A stretch of DNA of 11,844 nucleotides, from the NCBI GenBank assembly GCA_040509495.1, contig JBEVKW010000052.1, positions 1 to 11,844 on the forward strand. The letters are read 5' to 3'. This DNA is from Terrimonas_A sp040509495. Lineage in GTDB: Bacteria > Bacteroidota > Bacteroidia > Chitinophagales > Chitinophagaceae. The translations under genes were made by a program, and so were the position numbers. This document shows, piece after piece, positions 6,841 to 11,844 of this stretch (positions within the stretch are counted from its first letter, which is position 1; each line of letters opens with the position of its first letter). The notes beneath the pieces were generated by a model, which did no database searches, was not told the DNA's origin, and was given only the letters and a program-made list of their open reading frames with translations.

Positions 6841-8955
6841 ATGAAGATTTTTTTACCAGTCCTTTCCAGCTTCTTATTTATTGTGTCAATGTTGCGGTCA
6901 ACTGATCTGCCCGCGCAGGAAAGCCCGGCCGACAAGGTAAACCTGTTCATGGGAGTTCGGGGCAACAGCAATGGCGTGATCGGCCCGCAACTTCCCCACG
7001 GATCCATTAACCCCTCGCCTCAAACGCCGAACGGCAAGCATGGCGGATATATAGAAGGCCAGCCGATCAGAGGTTTTGGACAACTGCATGTTTCGGGAAC
7101 CGGCTGGGGAAGATATGGCCAGATCCTGCTTTCTCCGCAGACCGGCAATTTTACATCTGCTGAAGACGGACATGACTCACCCAAATCAGCGGAAATAGCC
7201 ACTCCATATTATTACAGTGTTTTCCTGGACCGGTATAATGTAAAAACTGAACTGGCTCCCACGCATCATTGTGCGGTTTACCGGTTCGGGTTTCCCGGCA
7301 AAAAAACGCAATCCATCCTCCTGGACGTGGCGCATAATATTCCGAGAGACATTGCCCCGGAAGTAAAAGGGAAATTTCTTGGAGGTGCTATCAGCTTTGA
7401 TCGCGGGAAGAACGTCATTGAAGGGTGGGGCGAATATGCCGGTGGGTTTGGCAGTTCACTGCCCTACAAAGTTTTTTTCTCCATTTGCCTGCAAAATCAA
7501 CTTGCGGATGTTCGCATTACAAATAATGGGAGCCAGTCATTATTTGCAGAGATCATTTTGCCGGAGAATGCATCTACGGTCCAGCTGCAGGTGGGGATTT
7601 CGCTTAAAAGTGTCGCCAGTGCAAATGATTACATAAGGAAAGAGATTGGAAACTCCAGTCTTGATGAGATAAAAGCAACCGCGAAGAAGACCTGGGATCA
7701 AACACTTTCTGCGATCGCAGTAAAAGGAGGTTCCGAAAATGAACAGCAGCAATTCTACACCGCGCTATACCACAGTTTTGTGATGCCGCGTGACCGCACA
7801 GGAGATAACCCGCACTGGAATTCTTCTGAACCTCATATCGATGATCATTATTGTGTATGGGATACCTGGCGCACAAAATATCCGCTGATGATCCTGCTCC
7901 GGGAAAGTTTTGTTGCAAATACGATCAATTCCTTTATCGATCGCTTCAAGCATAATGGCGTTTGCAATCCCACTTTTACCAGTTCGCTTGACTGGGATCA
8001 GAAGCAGGGAGGAGATGATGTTGATAATATCATCGCCGATGCGATCGTGAAAGGGGTTAAAGGGTTTGACAGGAAGAAAGCCTATGAGCTGATGTTATGG
8101 AATGCGGATCATGCACGTCACCCGGATTATCTCCGTTATGGCTGGCTGCCGGAAACTGGCGGCAAGATGAGTTGCAGTTATGAGATGGAGTATGCGTACA
8201 ATGACTTTTGCGCATCACAGGTAGCAAAAGAAATGAATGATCTGCAAAATGCAGATCGTCTTGGAAAGCGTTCGCAAAACTGGGAGAAACTTTTTGATAC
8301 AGCATCGGAGAGTAAAGGATTCAAAGGATTTATTACACCGCGACGTTCTTCCCTTGAATGGGTGAATATTGATCCTGCAAAGCATTATGGCTCCTGGGTT
8401 GAATATTTTTATGAAGGTAATTCATGGGTATATTCTCTTTTTACACCGCATGCATTTGATCGCCTGATCGAAGTTTGCGGAGGAAAAGAGCAAATGATCA
8501 CGCGACTTCGCTATGGTTTCGACAACCGGTTGATCGATCTCAGCAATGAACCTGGTTTTCTTACTCCGTTCATCTTCTCGCATTGCGAACGGCCTGATCT
8601 TACGGCGAAGTATGTCCGTGCGCTGCGAAGCAATAGTTTTTCGCTGGAAAAAGGTTATCCGGATAATGAAGATGGAGGTGCGATGGGATCATGGTATGTG
8701 TTTACCTCGATCGGCCTGTTCCCCAATGCCGGCCAGGATTTTTATTATCTCTTACCGCCCGTGTTCGATCATGTCAGCATGAGAATGGAAAACGGCCGAT
8801 TGATCACTATTGAGTCGGTACGTTCTGCTCCATCAGATACAGTGATCGATACTGTTTTGCTGAATGGAAAACCATTGAACGGAACAGTTATTCATCACAA
8901 GGAACTGGTCAATGGCGCATCTATTGTAATTAAATTAAAAAGTGCGGCTGAATAA
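6841..8955 (+). CDS. GH92 alpha-mannosidase-type glycoside hydrolase, divergent subgroup
   Basis: This 704-residue protein belongs to GH92, a calcium-dependent exo-alpha-mannosidase family that inverts configuration. The N-terminal beta-sandwich carries VNLFMGVRGNSNGVIGPQLP and LHVSGTGWGRYGQILLSP (about 82-99). The catalytic (alpha/alpha)6 domain carries FYTALYHSFVMPRD, VWDTWRTKYPLMILL, GGDDVDNIIADAIVKGVKGF, EYAYNDFCASQVAKEM, YEGNSWVYSLFTPH with the probable general acid Glu525, and DNEDGGAMGSWYVF with the base-region Asp611. The ATG at 6841 is chosen because it yields a clean Sec signal peptide (KIFLPVLSSFLFIVSMLRST, cleavage probably near PAQES). An in-frame TTG at 6754 and ATGs at 6799 and 6802 give poorer starts. 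No lipobox is seen, so it is probably periplasmic. Several motifs differ from the best-known Bacteroides GH92 enzymes. It is the first gene of the rightward operon. Linkage specificity is unknown; release of alpha-mannose is inferred from the family. Confidence 0.9.
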   Translation: MKIFLPVLSSFLFIVSMLRSTDLPAQESPADKVNLFMGVRGNSNGVIGPQLPHGSINPSPQTPNGKHGGYIEGQPIRGFGQLHVSGTGWGRYGQILLSPQTGNFTSAEDGHDSPKSAEIATPYYYSVFLDRYNVKTELAPTHHCAVYRFGFPGKKTQSILLDVAHNIPRDIAPEVKGKFLGGAISFDRGKNVIEGWGEYAGGFGSSLPYKVFFSICLQNQLADVRITNNGSQSLFAEIILPENASTVQLQVGISLKSVASANDYIRKEIGNSSLDEIKATAKKTWDQTLSAIAVKGGSENEQQQFYTALYHSFVMPRDRTGDNPHWNSSEPHIDDHYCVWDTWRTKYPLMILLRESFVANTINSFIDRFKHNGVCNPTFTSSLDWDQKQGGDDVDNIIADAIVKGVKGFDRKKAYELMLWNADHARHPDYLRYGWLPETGGKMSCSYEMEYAYNDFCASQVAKEMNDLQNADRLGKRSQNWEKLFDTASESKGFKGFITPRRSSLEWVNIDPAKHYGSWVEYFYEGNSWVYSLFTPHAFDRLIEVCGGKEQMITRLRYGFDNRLIDLSNEPGFLTPFIFSHCERPDLTAKYVRALRSNSFSLEKGYPDNEDGGAMGSWYVFTSIGLFPNAGQDFYYLLPPVFDHVSMRMENGRLITIESVRSAPSDTVIDTVLLNGKPLNGTVIHHKELVNGASIVIKLKSAAE

Positions 8956-8975
8956 GTGCGCTTAAAATAATCAAC

Positions 8976-10019
8976 ATGAAAAGCCTGTTTACAATTTTTA
9001 TTTCGCTTGTTTGTTTTGGTGGCGCAGCCTTCGGGCAAATGGCTGCTACTCCGGGTATGCCGTTTGGGGTGAATCTTGCAGGTGCTGAATTTGGGAAAGC
9101 TTCAACGGGTGTATATGGAAAGAACTATGTGTATCCTTCTGCTGCGGATCTTGACTATTTTGCCTCAAAAGGGTTAAAGCTGGTTCGTCTTCCCTTCAAA
9201 TGGGAACGGATGCAACCTTCATTGAATGGAGCCTTGAACAAGGAAGAGCTTGCGAGGCTGATCAATGTGATCAGCGAAGCCGGGAAGCGTGATATGCTGG
9301 TGATTCCTGATCTGCATAACTATGGGCGCCGGGGTGTTGATACGCAATACCTTGTCATTGGCCAGGATCCGCTTAAGATAGAACATCTCTCCAACCTTTG
9401 GGGGAAGCTGGCGAAAGCGCTTCGCGGTATGAAGGGTTTATATGGTTATGGCCTCATGAATGAGCCGCATGATATGTTGCCAACAGTTCCCTGGGCAAAA
9501 ATGGCGCAGGCCTGCATACAGGAGATCCGTTTACAGGATGCTGCTACGCCGATCTATGTTGGTGGTAATAGCTGGAGCTCGGCGGAACGCTGGGTGGAAG
9601 AAAGCGATGAACTGAAGAATCTGTATGATCCTTCTCATAAACTGATCTTCGAAGCGCATGTGTATTTTGACGCGGATGCTTCCGGGATCTACAGGAACAG
9701 CTATGAGGTGGAGAAGACCAACCCGTTCACCGGGGTTGCTCGTGTATCTCCCTTTATAAAATGGTTAGCGAAAAACAATCTGAAAGGTTTTATCGGAGAA
9801 TTTGGTATTCCGGGTGATGATCCGCGGTGGCTTGTTTGCATGGATCATTTCCTTTCTTATCTGCAGCAAAATGGCGTGCATGCTGCCTATTGGGCTGCAG
9901 GCCCTATCTGGGGGAATTATAAATTGTCGGCCCAGCCCAAAGAAAATTATAAAACGGATGCTCCGCAAATGAAAATACTGCAACGCTATTTATATGCCTT
10001 CAGTAATTCATACCAATAA
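8976..10019 (+). CDS. GH5 cellulase-type glycoside hydrolase (subfamily 5-like)
   Basis: This 347-residue single-domain TIM-barrel enzyme is of family GH5 (clan A, retaining). Visible motifs: FGVNLAGAEFG (30-40), VRLPFKWERMQP (70-81) with the conserved Arg71, PDLHNYGR (111-118) with His114, GLMNEPHD (159-166) with acid/base Glu163, EAHVYFD (226-232) with His228 and Tyr230, GFIGEFGIPGDDPRW (271-285) with nucleophile Glu275, and YWAAGPIW (305-312) with the platform Trp306. All core GH5 catalytic residues are present. The N-terminus (MKSLFTIFISLVCFGGAAFG) is a Sec signal without a proper lipobox, so it is probably periplasmic or secreted. It has no carbohydrate-binding module. From memory the pattern is closest to the GH5_5-type endo-beta-1,4-glucanases, so cleavage of a beta-1,4-glucan backbone is the best guess; other GH5 activities are not excluded. 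It starts 20 bp after GH92. Confidence 0.9.
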   Translation: MKSLFTIFISLVCFGGAAFGQMAATPGMPFGVNLAGAEFGKASTGVYGKNYVYPSAADLDYFASKGLKLVRLPFKWERMQPSLNGALNKEELARLINVISEAGKRDMLVIPDLHNYGRRGVDTQYLVIGQDPLKIEHLSNLWGKLAKALRGMKGLYGYGLMNEPHDMLPTVPWAKMAQACIQEIRLQDAATPIYVGGNSWSSAERWVEESDELKNLYDPSHKLIFEAHVYFDADASGIYRNSYEVEKTNPFTGVARVSPFIKWLAKNNLKGFIGEFGIPGDDPRWLVCMDHFLSYLQQNGVHAAYWAAGPIWGNYKLSAQPKENYKTDAPQMKILQRYLYAFSNSYQ

Positions 10020-10057
10020 GTGTTCTGTTTTCCCAATTGAAAAGAATAAATGATCAT

Positions 10058-11266
10058 ATGACAAAGAAATTCAGTTACCTGGTACTGTGTGTGCTGGGCG
10101 TAGTGGCCTTTTCGTTCACCAGGCCGGCCCGCTCTCTTAATGTAAAAAAACAATTAACGTATACGGATCGCCAGGTGAAACGGACACTGGCCAAACTTGG
10201 TGATACCTGCCTGATGCCGCGAAGTATGAATGCGGATCAAACGAGCTGGCATAAGGTGAATAAGCATGACTGGACGAGTGGGTTCTGGCCGGGCATTCTC
10301 TGGTACGACTATGAATACACAAAGGATGAAAAGATCAGGCAGCAGGCGGTCAGGTTCACTGACTGTCTCGAGTCTCTTTCTGATCCAAAAACAGGTGGGG
10401 ATCATGATCTTGGCTTCCAGCTTTTCTGCAGTTATGGAAATGCGTACCGGCTCACCGGTGATGAACGTTATAAGAAGATCATCATCAGTGGAGCAGATAA
10501 ACTGGCCAAACTGTATAACCCCAAAGTGGGAACCATTCTTTCGTGGCCGGTAATGGTAAAGAAAATGGGCTGGCCGCACAATACGATCATCGATAATATG
10601 ATGAATATTGAAATGTTGTTCTGGGCATCAAAGAATGGCGGTGATAAAAAATTATACGAAATCGCTCTCGCGCATGCAAAGAAGACGATGCAATATCAAT
10701 TCCGTCCTGACGGATCTTCTTATCATGTGGCGGTGTATGACACAGCAGACGGACGTTTTATTAAAGGAGTGACCAACCAGGGATATGGAGATCATACGAT
10801 GTGGGCGAGGGGGCAGGCATGGGGCATTTATGGCTTCACGATGTCCTATCGCGAAACAAAGGATACCAGCTTTCTTCGTTTTGCTGAAAAGATCAGCGAT
10901 ATATTTTTACTGCGATTGCCTTCAGATAAGATCCCTTACTGGGATTTTGATGCGCCGAAAATCCCTGCTGAACCGAGAGACGCATCGGCTGCCGCCATAG
11001 CGGCTTCTGCTTTGCTGGAACTATCCACACTGGAAGATAAGCCTGTGCTGCGTCAGAAATACTGGGCCGCAGCAACCGGCTTACTCGAATCATTGTCATC
11101 GGATGCTTACCAGGCCGGTAAGGATAAACCGGCATTCCTGAAACACTGTACAGGTAACCTCCCCAGCGGCTATGAGATCGATGCGTCAATCAATTATGGA
11201 GATTATTACTATATTGAGGCATTGACCCGGTATAAAAAATATAAGAAACCTGCCAATGAGAATTAG
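10058..11266 (+). CDS. GH88 unsaturated glucuronyl hydrolase
   Basis: GH88 enzymes hydrate the double bond of a 4,5-unsaturated glucuronic acid at the non-reducing end of oligosaccharides made by polysaccharide lyases, releasing it. The protein is 402 residues from the ATG at 10058, with signal segment MTKKFSYLVLCVLGVVAFSF. An in-frame TTG at 10037 would add seven residues; I prefer the ATG. The (alpha/alpha)6 barrel shows DWTSGFWPG, GGDHDLGFQ, IIDNMMNIEMLFWA, WARGQAWGIYGF and ASAAAIAASALLEL. Counting from the ATG, Asp117 (HDLGF) and Asp179 (IIDN) correspond to the two catalytic Asp residues of the well-studied Bacillus enzyme (Asp88 and Asp149). The WARGQAW motif and the HDLGF form point to GH88 and away from GH105. 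It is probably periplasmic. It starts 38 bp after GH5 and overlaps the next gene. Its presence implies that a lyase product enters this pathway. Confidence 0.93.
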   Translation: MTKKFSYLVLCVLGVVAFSFTRPARSLNVKKQLTYTDRQVKRTLAKLGDTCLMPRSMNADQTSWHKVNKHDWTSGFWPGILWYDYEYTKDEKIRQQAVRFTDCLESLSDPKTGGDHDLGFQLFCSYGNAYRLTGDERYKKIIISGADKLAKLYNPKVGTILSWPVMVKKMGWPHNTIIDNMMNIEMLFWASKNGGDKKLYEIALAHAKKTMQYQFRPDGSSYHVAVYDTADGRFIKGVTNQGYGDHTMWARGQAWGIYGFTMSYRETKDTSFLRFAEKISDIFLLRLPSDKIPYWDFDAPKIPAEPRDASAAAIAASALLELSTLEDKPVLRQKYWAAATGLLESLSSDAYQAGKDKPAFLKHCTGNLPSGYEIDASINYGDYYYIEALTRYKKYKKPANEN

Positions 11267-11844
11267 CGGACTCCTGCTGCTAACCCTTTTCTTCTTTATG
11301 GAAAGCCGGGCCAATTTTTTCCGGAATTACCAGATAGAAGATGGACTGTCGCATAACAGCGTCTGGTCCGTAATGCAGGACCGCAAAGGGTTCATGTGGT
11401 TCGGAACGGCTGACGGGCTCAACCGGTTTGACGGGAAATCGTTCAAGGTATTTCGTAAAAAACAGGGCGATTCAACTTCCATCGGCAGCAATTTCATTCA
11501 TCATGTAAAAGAAGACGGGCAGGGAAGATTACTGATCGGTACAAAACAGGGGCTCTATCTTTTTGACGCGGATAGTGAACGTTTCAGACGGATAGTGCTT
11601 GATGAGGACAATACCAGTATCAGTTATATTCATGAAGACCCGGATGGGAATATCTGGCTTGCCTGTTATGGACACGGGTTGTATCAACTCGACAGGAACC
11701 TGAAAGTAAAAAAGCATTATCAGCAAAAGGGACAGGGTCAGGATATCCCGGTGAATTTTATCTGGACCATGGTGCAGGATTATAATGGTATTATCTGGTT
11801 GGGATCGGATGGTGCCGGGCTTGTTCGTTTTGACCCTGCCGCAG
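11256..11844 (+). CDS. Hybrid two-component system sensor, N-terminal propeller part (partial)
   Basis: The ATG at 11256 lies inside the GH88 gene in another frame, and the reading frame is open to the window end (196 codons seen). It begins with a signal segment (MRISGLLLLTLFFFMESRA) and then NYQIEDGLSHNSVWSVMQD, the typical opening of the periplasmic sensor of Bacteroidota hybrid two-component systems. Four reg_prop-type propeller blades follow: VWSVMQDRKGFMWFGTADGL (36-55), FIHHVKEDGQGRLLIGTKQG (80-99), ISYIHEDPDGNIWLACYGHG (122-141) and FIWTMVQDYNGIIWLGSDG (168-186). In the complete family these lead to a Y_Y_Y domain, a membrane helix, histidine kinase, receiver and AraC-type DNA-binding domain, all beyond this window. 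It probably senses an oligosaccharide in the periplasm and activates both operons. Without the C-terminus, a plain propeller histidine kinase cannot be excluded. Confidence 0.88.
   Translation, partial: MRISGLLLLTLFFFMESRANFFRNYQIEDGLSHNSVWSVMQDRKGFMWFGTADGLNRFDGKSFKVFRKKQGDSTSIGSNFIHHVKEDGQGRLLIGTKQGLYLFDADSERFRRIVLDEDNTSISYIHEDPDGNIWLACYGHGLYQLDRNLKVKKHYQQKGQGQDIPVNFIWTMVQDYNGIIWLGSDGAGLVRFDPAA

Noticed and set aside
10154..10579. Open reading frame of 141 codons on the minus strand inside GH88
   Set aside because: It lies wholly opposite a well-supported gene, has no recognisable domain or signal, and its composition is that of the reverse frame of the real gene.

Overview
The window is a polysaccharide utilization locus (PUL) of a Bacteroidota bacterium. 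The evidence is a SusC/SusD pair, lipoproteins in the SusE/SusF position, signal-peptide-bearing glycoside hydrolases, the start of a hybrid two-component sensor with reg_prop propeller repeats, and a TAnnTTTG-type promoter element. The base composition and protein style fit an environmental member such as the Chitinophagaceae, but no rRNA or other marker gene is present, so placement below phylum is inference.

Layout: two divergent, tightly packed transcription units meet at a control region of about 290 bp (6549-6840). The leftward unit encodes the outer-membrane uptake machinery: SusC-like TonB-dependent transporter (6548-3375), SusD-like lipoprotein (3363-1507), a small DUF5018-like lipoprotein (1488-1072) and a DUF4466-like lipoprotein (1062-61). 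Gaps between them are 9 to 18 bp. The rightward unit encodes processing and sensing: a GH92 alpha-mannosidase-type enzyme (6841-8955), a single-domain GH5 cellulase-type enzyme (8976-10019), a GH88 unsaturated glucuronyl hydrolase (10058-11266) and the N-terminal part of a hybrid two-component sensor (from 11256, overlapping GH88 by 11 bp and leaving the window).

How the genes work together (inference): SusC/D and the two lipoproteins capture an oligosaccharide and import it. In the periplasm GH88 removes a 4,5-unsaturated uronic acid left by a polysaccharide lyase, GH92 removes alpha-mannose, and GH5 cuts a beta-glucan-type backbone. The sensor detects a breakdown product and probably activates both units. 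Unsaturated GlcA on alpha-mannose on a beta-1,4-glucan is the side-chain logic of lyase-treated xanthan and of the related acetan, which makes a xanthan-type exopolysaccharide the leading substrate hypothesis. No lyase is in the window. No tRNA, rRNA, CRISPR array, insertion sequence or convincing terminator was seen, and no gene-free stretch exceeds 300 bp.
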